In this document: positions 35,128 to 43,603 of the stretch, one piece after another
How positions within the stretch are numbered: position 1 is the stretch's first letter
Layout of the letters: each line of letters begins with the position of its first letter
Notes under the pieces: generated by a model
The model's input: only the letters and a program-made list of their open reading frames with translations
The model's database searches: none
Told to the model about the DNA's origin: nothing
Source of the DNA: Thalassobaculum_A sp040219615
GTDB taxonomy: Bacteria > Pseudomonadota > Alphaproteobacteria > Thalassobaculales > Thalassobaculaceae
DNA: 64,000 nt
Assembly: GCF_040219615.1 (NCBI RefSeq)
Contig: NZ_JAVJSE010000001.1
Span: 1-64,000, forward strand
Direction: 5' to 3'
Program-made: the position numbers and the translations under genes

Positions 35128-35394
35128 GCCGGCGCTCCTTGCCGTTCCAACGTCCCACCCCCGGACGACAGACAGGTGGCGCCGCGCGCCGGGGCCCGCA
35201 ACCCGGTCGCCCAGGGCGGTCGCGGGCTGCTCAAAACCCGCGACGCGCGGCCCCTCGCGTGCTAGAAGCGCGCCGGCGCCGGGTCGGCGTCAGGTCGGGG
35301 CGCGCGCTGCTTCAGGTGGTGATGCGCCGGACCCCCACATCTGGTATAGAGGCAGCAACCGCGGCACGAGTCGTCGCGGTCGGGAGCGTATGAG

Positions 35395-36141
35395 ATGGCT
35401 GGTCATTCCCAGTTCAAGAACATCATGTACCGCAAGGGCGCGCAGGATAAGAAGCGCGCCAAGATCTTCACGCGCCTGACGCGCGAGCTGCAGATCGCCG
35501 CCAAGGCGGGCGAGGATCCGGGGGCGAACCCGGCGCTGCGGTCGGCCATCATCGCCGCCCGCAAGGAGAACATGCCCAAGGACAACATCGAGCGGGCGAT
35601 CAAGAAGGGTGCCGGCGGCGGCGACGACAGCAACTACGAGGAGATGCGGTACGAGGGCTACGGCCCCGGCGGCGTCGCGATGATCGTCGACACCCTGACC
35701 GACAACCGCAACCGCACGGCCTCGGAGGTGCGCTCGACCTTCTCGAAATACGGCGGCAACCTGGGCGAGACCAACTCGGTGTCGTTCATGTTCAGCCGGG
35801 TCGGCCAGATCATCTACCCGGCCGAGGCCGGCACGCCGGACGCCATCCTGGAGGCGGCGATCGAGGCCGGCGCCGAGAACGCCGAATCGGGCGAGGCCGA
35901 GCACGAGATTACCTGCGCGGTCGAGGACTTCCACGCCGTGCGCGAGGCGCTGGAGGAAGCGCTCGGCGCCGCCCAGTCGGCGCAGCTCACCTGGAAGCCG
36001 CTGAACACCGTGCCGGTCGACGAGGACCAGGCCGGCACGCTGCTCAAGCTGTTCAACCAGCTCGAGGACAACGACGACGTCCAGCAGGTCTCGGCCAACT
36101 TCGAGATCCCGGACGAGGTCATGGCGAAGCTCACGGCCTGA
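35395..36141 (+). CDS. yebC: YebC/PmpR family transcriptional regulator
   Basis: A 248-residue family protein: MAGHSQFKNIMYRKGAQDKK at the start, ARKENMPKDNIERAIKKG near residue 50, YEGYGPGGVAMIVD and DNRNRTASEVRSTFSK in the middle. YebC proteins affect transcription and, in some species, translation of proline stretches. Gene position just upstream of ruvCAB is the usual order in proteobacteria. The ruvC start is 38 bases downstream. Confidence 0.95.
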   Translation: MAGHSQFKNIMYRKGAQDKKRAKIFTRLTRELQIAAKAGEDPGANPALRSAIIAARKENMPKDNIERAIKKGAGGGDDSNYEEMRYEGYGPGGVAMIVDTLTDNRNRTASEVRSTFSKYGGNLGETNSVSFMFSRVGQIIYPAEAGTPDAILEAAIEAGAENAESGEAEHEITCAVEDFHAVREALEEALGAAQSAQLTWKPLNTVPVDEDQAGTLLKLFNQLEDNDDVQQVSANFEIPDEVMAKLTA

Positions 36142-36179
36142 TCGGGGCCGACCCGAGCCGGCCAAACGGAGGAGCCTGG

Positions 36180-36782
36180 ATGCGGCTGATCGGGCTCGAC
36201 CCCGGCCTGCGGAACACCGGATGGGGTGTGATCGAGACCGACGGCCACGCGCTCCGGCACGTCGCCGACGGCACGGTGCATTCCGACGGCGACGCGCCGA
36301 TCGCCAGCCGGCTGGTGCAGCTCTACGACGGCGTGCTGGAGCTGATCGAGCGCTGGCGGCCGTCCGAGGCCGCGGTCGAGGAGACCTTCGTGAACCGCAA
36401 CCCGGAATCCACGCTGAAGCTGGGTCTCGCCCGCGGCGTGGTGCTGCTGGCGCCCGCCAAGGCCGGGCTGCCGGTGTCGGAATACGCGCCGAAGCGGGTC
36501 AAGAAGTCGGTGGTCGGGACCGGCAGCGCCAGCAAGGAGCAGGTGCAGGCGATGATCGCCACCCTGCTGCCCGGTGCCCGGATCGCCGGCGCCGACGCCG
36601 CCGACGCGCTGGCCGTCGCGGTCTGCCACGCGCACTTCATCCAGGCCCGCGGCGCATACGGGGCGGCGGCCGGGGTCGCGACCCGCAAGTCGGCGGCCGG
36701 CTCCGCCATCCAGCCCGGCCTGCAGAGCGCCATCGCCGCCGCGCTCGCCAAGGAAGCCGCGGCCAGGGGGACCGGCTCGTGA
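36180..36782 (+). CDS. ruvC: Holliday junction resolvase RuvC
   Basis: A 200-residue endonuclease that cuts Holliday junctions as a dimer. The catalytic D7 sits in LIGLDPGLRNTGWG, followed by a Glu in AVEETFVNRNPES and Asp residues in GADAADALAVAVCHA, which together make the acidic active site. Its stop overlaps the ruvA start by four bases. A C-terminal extension of about 30 residues after the RNase H-like fold is low in conservation. Confidence 0.96.
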   Translation: MRLIGLDPGLRNTGWGVIETDGHALRHVADGTVHSDGDAPIASRLVQLYDGVLELIERWRPSEAAVEETFVNRNPESTLKLGLARGVVLLAPAKAGLPVSEYAPKRVKKSVVGTGSASKEQVQAMIATLLPGARIAGADAADALAVAVCHAHFIQARGAYGAAAGVATRKSAAGSAIQPGLQSAIAAALAKEAAARGTGS

Positions 36783-37405
36783 TCGCCAAGCTGAAGGGGC
36801 TGCTGGATTCCCTGGCCGAGGGTTCGGCGGTGATCGACGTCGGCGGTGTCGGCTACCTGGTGTTCGCCTCGGCCCGCACCCTGACGGCGCTCGGCGAGCC
36901 GGGCGCGGCGGTGTCGGTGCTGGTCGACACCCATGTCCGCGAGGACCACATCCATCTCTACGGCTTCGCTTCGGCGGCCGAGCGCACCTGCTTCCGGATG
37001 CTGCAGACCGTGCAGGGGGTCGGGGCCAAGCACGGGCTGTCGATCCTGTCGGTGCTGTCGCCGGACGAGGTGTTCACCGCGATCGCCGCCCAGGACCGGG
37101 TGATGCTGACCCGGGCCGACGGGGTCGGGCCGAAGCTGGCGCAGCGCATCGTGAACGAGCTGAAGGACAAGACCGTCAACGTCGCCCTCGGCCTCGGCGC
37201 CGACGCCACCGCCCCGGCGCGCGCCGCCGCGGTCAAGGGCAAGCCGGGCGACGACAGCGTCGCCGACGCGGTCTCCGCCCTGGTCAACCTCGGCTACGGC
37301 CGGGCCGAGGCCTACGGCGCCGTCAGCAACGCCCGCCAGGCGCTCGGCGAGGCCGCCGCCCTCGACAAGCTGATCACCCTCGGGCTGAAGGAGCTGGCGA
37401 GCTGA
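36779..37405 (+). CDS. ruvA: Holliday junction helicase subunit RuvA
   Basis: A 208-residue DNA-binding subunit that tetramerises on the junction and loads RuvB. Domain I has IAKLKGLLDSL and VGYLVFASART; the helix-hairpin-helix part is TVQGVGAKHGLSILSVLS and ADGVGPKLAQRIVNELKDK; the C-terminal domain AVSALVNLGYGRAEA binds RuvB. The start is GTG overlapping ruvC. The stop overlaps the ruvB start (TGATG). Confidence 0.96.
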   Translation: MIAKLKGLLDSLAEGSAVIDVGGVGYLVFASARTLTALGEPGAAVSVLVDTHVREDHIHLYGFASAAERTCFRMLQTVQGVGAKHGLSILSVLSPDEVFTAIAAQDRVMLTRADGVGPKLAQRIVNELKDKTVNVALGLGADATAPARAAAVKGKPGDDSVADAVSALVNLGYGRAEAYGAVSNARQALGEAAALDKLITLGLKELAS

Positions 37406-38499
37406 TGGTCGATGACGACCAGGACTCCGATCGCCTGATCGCCCCGGAGCGGGCCGCCGAGGATGTCGGCGAGACCAGCCTGCGGCCGCAGACCCTGGAC
37501 GACTTCACCGGCCAGAAGACCGTGCGCCGGAACCTCAAGGTGTTCATCGAGGCGGCACGCGGCCGCGGCGAGGCGCTCGACCACGTCCTGCTGTTCGGCC
37601 CGCCGGGCCTCGGCAAGACCACGCTGGCGCAGATCGTCGCGCGCGAACTCGGCGTGAACTTCCGGGCGACGTCCGGCCCGGTGATCGCCAGGGCAGGCGA
37701 TCTGGCCGCCCTGCTGACCAACCTGGGACCGCGCGACGTCCTGTTCATCGATGAGATACATCGCCTCAATCCTGCCGTAGAGGAAGTGCTGTATCCCGCC
37801 ATGGAAGACTTCCAGCTCGACCTGATCATCGGTGAGGGGCCGTCGGCGCGTTCGATACGCATCGACCTGCCGCCGTTCACCCTGGTGGCCGCCACCACCC
37901 GGTCGGGCCTGATCACCACGCCGCTGCGCGAGCGCTTCGGGATTCCGCTGCGGCTGGAGTTCTACGACGCCGAGGAACTGACCGGGATCGTCCGGCGCGG
38001 CGCCCGGCTTCTGGACTTCGACCTGGCCGAGGACGGCGCCCACGAGATCGCCCGGCGGGCCCGCGGAACCCCGCGGGTGGCGGGACGTTTGCTGCGGCGG
38101 GTCCGCGACTTCGCCGCCGTGGCCGGCGCCGGCCGGGTCGACGCCAGGACCGCCGACGCGGCGCTGACCCGGCTCGACATCGACAGCCGCGGCCTCGATG
38201 CCATGGACCGCCGCTACCTCGCCTGCATCGCCGAGAACTACGGTGGCGGGCCGGTCGGGGCCGAGACACTGGGAGCCGCCCTGGGCGAGCAGCGCGACGT
38301 GATCGAGGAAGTCATCGAGCCGTACCTGATGCAGCAGGGGCTGATCCAGCGCACGCCGCGCGGCCGCATGCTGTCGTCCTCGGGCTGGCGCTACCTCGGG
38401 CTTACGCCGAGCGCGGTCGCGGCCGCCCAGCTCGAGCTGCTGCCGGACGGCGACGACGACGACCTGCCCGGGGCGCCAGCGGAGGGCCCCGATGGTTGA
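37405..38499 (+). CDS. ruvB: Holliday junction branch migration ATPase RuvB
   Basis: A 364-residue AAA+ motor. RPQTLDDFTGQKTVRRNLKV marks the N-terminus, GPPGLGKTTLAQ the Walker A, VLFIDEIHRLNPAVEE the Walker B, and LVAATTRSG the sensor 1. Winged-helix parts ARRARGTPRVAGRLLRR and GGGPVGAETLGAALGE follow. It ends with an acidic tail (DGDDDDLPG). The stop lies inside the start of ybgC. Confidence 0.97.
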   Translation: MVDDDQDSDRLIAPERAAEDVGETSLRPQTLDDFTGQKTVRRNLKVFIEAARGRGEALDHVLLFGPPGLGKTTLAQIVARELGVNFRATSGPVIARAGDLAALLTNLGPRDVLFIDEIHRLNPAVEEVLYPAMEDFQLDLIIGEGPSARSIRIDLPPFTLVAATTRSGLITTPLRERFGIPLRLEFYDAEELTGIVRRGARLLDFDLAEDGAHEIARRARGTPRVAGRLLRRVRDFAAVAGAGRVDARTADAALTRLDIDSRGLDAMDRRYLACIAENYGGGPVGAETLGAALGEQRDVIEEVIEPYLMQQGLIQRTPRGRMLSSSGWRYLGLTPSAVAAAQLELLPDGDDDDLPGAPAEGPDG

Positions 38500-38944
38500 C
38501 CCCGCGGCGGCCGTCGGGCCGCTCGCCGGCGGGGAGTTCCGGTTCCCCGTCAGGGTGTTCTACGAGGACACCGACGCCGGCGGCATCGTCTACCACGCCA
38601 ACTACCTGCGGTTCGCCGAGCGCGCCCGCACCGAGACGCTGCGCTGCCTCGGCATCGAGCAGTCGCGGCTGCGCGAGGAGCACGACGTGGCGTTCATCGT
38701 GCGCCGCTGCACGATCGACTACCGGGCCCCGGCGCGCCTCGACGACGCGCTCGAGGTCCGCACCCGGATGACCGGCTGGCGGGGCGCCGCCATCGAGGCC
38801 GAGCAGTCCGTCCACCGGCAGGGCGAGGAGACCGCGCTGGTCGCCCTCGACCTCGTCATCGCCTGCGTGAACGGCAGGGGGCGGCCGGTCCGGGTTCCCG
38901 GACCGGTGCGCGACGCCTTCGACCGTGCCGCCGGTGCTGCGTAA
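38492..38944 (+). CDS. ybgC: YbgC-type acyl-CoA thioesterase of the tol-pal cluster
   Basis: A 150-residue hot-dog thioesterase with VFYEDTDAGGIVYHANYLRF, the typical YbgC motif with catalytic Asp, and FAERARTETLRCLGI. It overlaps ruvB by 8 bases and precedes tolQ by 17, so it begins the tol-pal operon as in E. coli. It is proposed to act on acyl-ACP or acyl-CoA in membrane lipid metabolism. Confidence 0.93.
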   Translation: MVDPAAAVGPLAGGEFRFPVRVFYEDTDAGGIVYHANYLRFAERARTETLRCLGIEQSRLREEHDVAFIVRRCTIDYRAPARLDDALEVRTRMTGWRGAAIEAEQSVHRQGEETALVALDLVIACVNGRGRPVRVPGPVRDAFDRAAGAA

Positions 38945-38961
38945 TCAGCGTAGAGGGATCG

Positions 38962-39693
38962 ATGGATCAGACCGCACAAATCGCGCTTGGGGCCGTGGCG
39001 GCCGACGCGTCCAGCTTGAGTATCTGGGACCTGTTCCTGGCAGCGGACCCGATCGTGAAGGGCGTGATGTTCATGCTGCTGATCGCCTCGGTGATCTGCT
39101 GGGCGATCATCTTCGACAAGACCTTCAAGGTGCGGTCGCTGCGGCGCCGGGCCGCGGATTTCGAGGAGGCGTTCTGGTCCGGCGGCTCGCTCGAGGACCT
39201 GTACGACCGGATGGGCAACCATCCCGACGACCCGATGTCCGCTGTGTTCGCCTCGGCGATGCGCGAGTGGCGCCGTTCGGCCGCGCGCGGGCTGACGGCG
39301 CGCAGCAACGAGATCCGGGCGAGCCTGCGGCAACGCATCGACCAGGTCATGTCGCTGACCATCTCGCGCGAGATGGAGACGCTGGAGAAGCGCATGACCT
39401 TCCTCGCCTCGGTCGGCTCGACGGCCCCGTTCGTCGGGCTGTTCGGCACGGTCTGGGGCATCATGAACAGCTTCCAGTCGATCGCGGCGTCCAAGAACAC
39501 CAGCCTGGCGGTGGTCGCCCCCGGCATCGCCGAGGCGCTGTTCGCGACCGCGCTCGGCCTGGTCGCCGCGATCCCGGCGGTGATCTTCTACAACAAGATC
39601 TCCAGCGACCTCGGCAAATACGCGGCCCGGCTCGAGGGCTTCGCCTCGGAGTTCGCGTCGATCCTGTCGCGCCAGCTCGACGAGGGGAACTGA
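38962..39693 (+). CDS. tolQ: Tol-Pal system channel protein TolQ
   Basis: A 243-residue inner-membrane protein with three segments. The first is at about residues 25-55 (VMFMLLIASVICWAIIF); the second and third carry FLASVGSTAPFVGLFGTVWG and LFATALGLVAAIPAVIFYN. With TolR it forms a proton-driven stator that energises TolA. Start ATG at 38962 is preceded by AGAGGG. TolR starts 3 bases after the stop. Confidence 0.96.
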   Translation: MDQTAQIALGAVAADASSLSIWDLFLAADPIVKGVMFMLLIASVICWAIIFDKTFKVRSLRRRAADFEEAFWSGGSLEDLYDRMGNHPDDPMSAVFASAMREWRRSAARGLTARSNEIRASLRQRIDQVMSLTISREMETLEKRMTFLASVGSTAPFVGLFGTVWGIMNSFQSIAASKNTSLAVVAPGIAEALFATALGLVAAIPAVIFYNKISSDLGKYAARLEGFASEFASILSRQLDEGN

Positions 39694-39696
39694 GCC

Positions 39697-40146
39697 GTGG
39701 CCGCGCCGCTCATCAAGGCTGGGGGCCACGGCCGGCGACGCTACCGGCCGCTCAGCGAGATCAACGTGACGCCGTTCGTCGACGTCATGCTGGTGCTGCT
39801 GATCGTGTTCATGGTGACGGCGCCGCTGCTCACCGTCGGCGTCCCGGTCGACCTGCCGAAGACCGAGGCGGCGCAGCTGACCGACCAGGTCGAGCCGCTG
39901 GTGGTCACGGTGCGGGCCGACGGCAGCATCTTCCTGCAGGAGACCGAGGTCGCCGCCGACCAGCTAGTGCCCCGGCTGACCGCCGTGACCGGCGCCAAGG
40001 CGGACACCCGGATCTTCGTGCGCGGCGACCGCCGCATCGCCTACGGATCGGTCATGGAAGTGATGGGCATGATCAGCGCCGCCGGGTTCTCCCGGGTGGC
40101 GCTGCTGGCCGAGCTTCCGGAGCCGCCGGCCCCGGCGAAGCAGTGA
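39697..40146 (+). CDS. tolR: Tol-Pal system protein TolR
   Basis: A 149-residue ExbD/TolR protein: a single membrane helix starting EINVTPFVDVMLVLLIVFMV with the proton-conducting Asp, then a periplasmic domain ending GFSRVALLAE. The start is GTG at 39697. It stays adjacent to tolQ and 15 bases before tolA. Confidence 0.96.
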   Translation: MAAPLIKAGGHGRRRYRPLSEINVTPFVDVMLVLLIVFMVTAPLLTVGVPVDLPKTEAAQLTDQVEPLVVTVRADGSIFLQETEVAADQLVPRLTAVTGAKADTRIFVRGDRRIAYGSVMEVMGMISAAGFSRVALLAELPEPPAPAKQ

Positions 40147-40161
40147 GCTGACGAGACGGTC

Positions 40162-41421
40162 ATGAACCGCGGCCTGACCCTGTCGGTTGCCTTGCATCTG
40201 ACGTTGATCGTGTTCGCGATCTACGGGCTCCCGCAGCTGTTCAAGCCGCAGCCGATCGAGAACCGCCTGATGGTGGTCGACGTGGTGACCGTGGGCTCGA
40301 TCACCAACGCGCCGCCGCCGGCCGAGGCCGCCAAGAAACCGGACGCCCCGACCCAGACCGCCAAGGCCAAGCCGGATTCCCCGAAGACACCGCCGCCGCC
40401 GCCGTCCAGCGCCGCCGCCCCGCCGCCGCCGCCGACCCCGAAGATCGAGCCGCCCAAGGTCCAGGCCCCGCAGGCCGCGGTCCCCAAGGCCCAGCCGCCG
40501 AAGCCGCAGACCGCGACGAGCGTGTCGCCGCCGGCCGAGCCGGTGCCGACCGCCGAGCCGGTGCCGGCCCCGAAGCCGCAGACCGCCGCCAGCGCCGAGC
40601 CGGTGCCGTTGCCGAAGCCAAAGCCGCAGGAAGCCCGGAAGCCCGATCCGGCGGCCGAGGCCGTCCCGCTGCCGAAGCCGCAGGAGCGGCCGAAGCCCGA
40701 GGCCGAGGTGGCGCCGCCGCCGAAGCCGAAGCCCGAGGAGGCGAAGAAGCCGGAACCCGAGCCCGAGACCCCGAAGCCGGTGGAGGCGACCAAGCCGGAG
40801 CCGCCGAAGCCGGCGCCGCCGAAGGTCGAGCCGGAAGCGGTGAAGGCCGCCGAGGCGTCGCCGGAACCGCCGCCGCCGCTGCCGGTCGCCCGCCCGACGC
40901 CGCCGAAGCGCCCGGCCAAGGAGCAGGTCGCGACCAAGGAGACGCCGGACAAGGACAAGAAGCCCGAGAAGACCGACGATTTCCTGAACGTGCTGAAGAC
41001 CGTCCAGAAGATGAAGGACAGCGCGGCGACCCCGGCCGAAGCCGAGAACAACGCGCCGAAGACCTCGGATTCGACGGCGCGCCGGTCGAACTTCGACGCC
41101 GATCGGCCGTTGTCCGTATCGGAGATGGACGCGATTCGTCAGCAGATCGCGCGGTGCTGGCTGGTGCCGGCCGGCGCGAAGCAGGGAGAGTCCCTGGCCG
41201 TGGAGATCCAGGTCCGCATGAACCAAGACCGGACGGTCCGCGAGGCCGCGGTCGTCGATTCCAGCCGCATGCGGTCGGACCCGTTCTTCCGCGCCGCGGC
41301 GGAGTCCGCGCTGCGGGCCCTGCGCAACCCGTCCTGTACCCCACTCAACCTCCCGCCGGAGAAGTACGAGACATGGAAAAGCTTCACGATCACGTTCGAT
41401 CCGAAGGACATGCTGTCCTGA
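40162..41421 (+). CDS. tolA: Tol-Pal system protein TolA
   Basis: A 419-residue protein bridging the inner membrane and Pal. One membrane helix is at about residues 7-25. Residues about 50-290 form a Pro/Lys/Glu-rich linker with many PKPE, PPKP and EPVP repeats. The C-terminal 110 residues are a TonB/TolA domain: SEMDAIRQQIARCWLVPAGA, QVRMNQDRTVREAAVVD and AAESALRALRNPSCTPLN. Extended spacing across the periplasm is inferred from the linker. tolB starts inside its 3' end. Confidence 0.93.
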   Translation: MNRGLTLSVALHLTLIVFAIYGLPQLFKPQPIENRLMVVDVVTVGSITNAPPPAEAAKKPDAPTQTAKAKPDSPKTPPPPPSSAAAPPPPPTPKIEPPKVQAPQAAVPKAQPPKPQTATSVSPPAEPVPTAEPVPAPKPQTAASAEPVPLPKPKPQEARKPDPAAEAVPLPKPQERPKPEAEVAPPPKPKPEEAKKPEPEPETPKPVEATKPEPPKPAPPKVEPEAVKAAEASPEPPPPLPVARPTPPKRPAKEQVATKETPDKDKKPEKTDDFLNVLKTVQKMKDSAATPAEAENNAPKTSDSTARRSNFDADRPLSVSEMDAIRQQIARCWLVPAGAKQGESLAVEIQVRMNQDRTVREAAVVDSSRMRSDPFFRAAAESALRALRNPSCTPLNLPPEKYETWKSFTITFDPKDMLS

Positions 41422-42824
41422 CGCCGCACACGCCGGCCCGGCCGTCGACCGAGCCGTCGCGTGTCGATCTGTCGCGCCGCGGCCTCGGCCGGCTGGCGCT
41501 CGGCGGGGCGCTGACCGGGGGGCTGGCAGGCGCCGGGGTCGTCGGCCTGGCGCGGCCGGCCTCGGCGGAGCTGCGCATCGACATCACCCAGGGCCGGGTC
41601 GAGCCGCTACCGGTGGCGATCTCCGACTTCAAGGGGCAGGGCATCGAGCCGACCCGGATCGGGCGCGAGATCGCCGGCATCATCCGCGCCGACCTGGAGC
41701 GTTCCGGCCTGTTCGCGCCGATCGACCAGAACGCCTTCATCCAGACCGACCTGGAGTTCGACGCCGTGCCGCGGTTCGGCGACTGGCGGCTGATCAACGC
41801 CCAGGCGCTGGTGCACGGCCGGGTGACCGAGATCGGCAACCGCCAGGTCCGCGTCGACTTCCGGCTGTGGGACGTGTTCGCCGAGCAGTACATGACCGGC
41901 ACCACGCTGACCGTGATCCCGGAATCGCTGCGCCGCGCCGCCCACATCATCGCCGACATGATCTACAAGCGGATCACCGGCGAGGACGGCTATTTCGACA
42001 GCCGGATCGTCTACATCGCCGAGGAGGGCGCCCAGAACCGCCGCCGCAAGCGCATGGCGATCATGGACCAGGACGGCGCCAACCATCAGTTCCTGACGGA
42101 TTTCGGCACCCTGGTGCTGACCCCGCGGTTCTCGCCGACGCACCAGGAGATCACCTACCTCGCCTATTACAACAACAAGCCGCGGGTCTACATCTTCAAC
42201 CTGGATACCGGGCAGCAGGAGGTCCTCGGCGACTTCCCGGGCATGACCTTCGCGCCGCGGTTCTCGCCGGACGGCAACCAGGTGATCATGAGCCTGGCGC
42301 GCGACGGCATCACCGACCTGTACCGGATGGACCTGCGCACCCGCCGGGTGACGCGCCTGACCAACAGCCCGTCGATCGATACCTCGCCGAGCTTCTCGCC
42401 GGACGGCACCCAGGTGGTGTTCAACTCCGACCGCGGCGGCTCCCAGCAGCTCTACCTGATGGATGCGAACGGCGCCGGGGTGCGACGCATCAGTTTCGGG
42501 CAGGGCCGCTATGCAACGCCGGTATGGTCGCCCCGTGGAGATCTCATAGCGTTCACCAAGATCACCGGTGGAGAGTTTCACATCGGGGTGATGCGGGTCG
42601 ACGGTTCCGGCGAGCGGCTGCTGTCCAGCGGCTTCCTGGTCGAGGCCCCGAGTTGGGCGCCGAACGGCCGGGTTCTGGTGTTTTTCAAGCAACAACGCAC
42701 CGACAAGAGCGGGCGCGGGGGAGAGTCGAAACTCTACACGATCGACCTCACGGGCTACAACGAACGGGAAATGGTAACCCCGCTGGATGCGTCCGACCCG
42801 GCGTGGAGTCCGTTGTTGCGTTAA
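41373..42824 (+). CDS. tolB: Tol-Pal system beta-propeller protein TolB
   Basis: A 483-residue periplasmic protein: an N-terminal domain starting ELRIDITQGRVEPLPVAISD, then beta-propeller blades with repeated PRFSPDGNQV and PSFSPDGTQVVFNSDRGG patterns. It forms the TolB-Pal link. The start is difficult: no ATG, GTG or TTG lies between 41376 and the mature protein. The ATG at 41373 lies inside tolA (49-base overlap); a CTG at 41418 overlaps the tolA stop. The leader DLSRRGLGRLALGG has a twin-arginine pattern, unlike Sec-exported TolB of enterobacteria. Confidence 0.93.
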   Translation: MEKLHDHVRSEGHAVLTPHTPARPSTEPSRVDLSRRGLGRLALGGALTGGLAGAGVVGLARPASAELRIDITQGRVEPLPVAISDFKGQGIEPTRIGREIAGIIRADLERSGLFAPIDQNAFIQTDLEFDAVPRFGDWRLINAQALVHGRVTEIGNRQVRVDFRLWDVFAEQYMTGTTLTVIPESLRRAAHIIADMIYKRITGEDGYFDSRIVYIAEEGAQNRRRKRMAIMDQDGANHQFLTDFGTLVLTPRFSPTHQEITYLAYYNNKPRVYIFNLDTGQQEVLGDFPGMTFAPRFSPDGNQVIMSLARDGITDLYRMDLRTRRVTRLTNSPSIDTSPSFSPDGTQVVFNSDRGGSQQLYLMDANGAGVRRISFGQGRYATPVWSPRGDLIAFTKITGGEFHIGVMRVDGSGERLLSSGFLVEAPSWAPNGRVLVFFKQQRTDKSGRGGESKLYTIDLTGYNEREMVTPLDASDPAWSPLLR

Positions 42825-42842
42825 AGTTACGAACCCATGGAG

Positions 42843-42880
42843 CCCCTTGCTTATTTAAGCGTTACGCAAGTATAAGGGGC
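42843..42880 (+). promoter_or_regulatory. Hairpin and possible pal promoter in the tolB-pal gap
   Basis: In the 189-base gap after tolB, GCCCCTT and TAT at 42842-42854 pair with ATAAGGGGC at 42872-42880 (a stem with a three-base bulge). The same stretch contains TTGCTT (42847-42852), 18 bases, then TATAAG (42871-42876), a sigma-70-like promoter. The region is AT-rich. It may terminate or attenuate the upstream operon and start extra pal transcription. Confidence 0.45.
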
Positions 42881-43013
42881 CTCGCTCGCGGTCGGGGGCC
42901 GGGCGGAGATACGTGCGACCGACCAGCAGGCAAGGCCCGGAGGACGGGGTCCCAGCGGACCACCAGAGGGGGCGGGGCGCCAAGGTTCACACATCTCCAG
43001 AGGATAACCAATC

Positions 43014-43508
43014 ATGCGCATGAAGTTGTTGAGCGTTTTCGCCGTCGTCGCGCTCCTCGCCGCGTGCGAGACCGCTCCGGACTCGTCGGCCAATGCCGGT
43101 AACACCGGTGCTACCACGGCTACCACCGCCCCGGCCAAGGCCGGTCCGACCCCGGGCACCGCGGAAGACTTTGTCGTCAACGTCGGCGACCGGGTGTTCT
43201 TCGCCTTCGACAGTTCCGAGCTGTCGGCCGAGTCCCGCACCACGCTCGAGAAGCAGGCCTTCTGGCTGCGCAAGTACCCGCAGTCGACCGTGACGGTCGA
43301 GGGCCACTGCGACGAGCGCGGCACGCGTGAGTACAACCTGGCGCTGGGCGAGCGGCGTGCCGCCTCTGCCCGTGACTACCTGGTGTCCCTCGGCGTCGAC
43401 CCGAGCCGTGTCGCGACGATCTCCTACGGCAAGGAGCGTCCGGCGGTCACTGGTTCGACCGAGGAGGCCTGGGCCCAGAACCGTCGCGCCGTCACCGTCA
43501 TCAACTGA
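43014..43508 (+). CDS. pal: Peptidoglycan-associated lipoprotein Pal
   Basis: A 164-residue outer-membrane lipoprotein. The lipobox is LLAAC with the lipid-bearing C18. A Thr/Ala/Pro linker is at about residues 20-45. The OmpA-type domain has VFFAFDSSELSAESR and EGHCDERGTREYNLALGERR, with the Asp-Arg peptidoglycan-binding pair. Start ATG at 43014 or the second ATG at 43020; AGAGGAT lies upstream. It binds TolB and the wall. Confidence 0.95.
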   Translation: MRMKLLSVFAVVALLAACETAPDSSANAGNTGATTATTAPAKAGPTPGTAEDFVVNVGDRVFFAFDSSELSAESRTTLEKQAFWLRKYPQSTVTVEGHCDERGTREYNLALGERRAASARDYLVSLGVDPSRVATISYGKERPAVTGSTEEAWAQNRRAVTVIN

Positions 43509-43603
43509 CGGCCGCGAGACTGAGTGCGTGAACCGGCGGCCGCGGGGTGACCGTGGCCGCCGGCGCCTCATTTTCGCCGCGGGTTCACGATATGGAACGG
43601 GCC

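Noticed and set aside
42843..42880. Rho-independent terminator after tolB
   Set aside because: The hairpin has a bulge and is followed by GGCCTCG rather than a T-run; a promoter or attenuator reading is kept instead.
43014..43603. Frames overlapping pal on the minus strand
   Set aside because: Antisense shadows; Pal has a complete lipobox and OmpA motifs.
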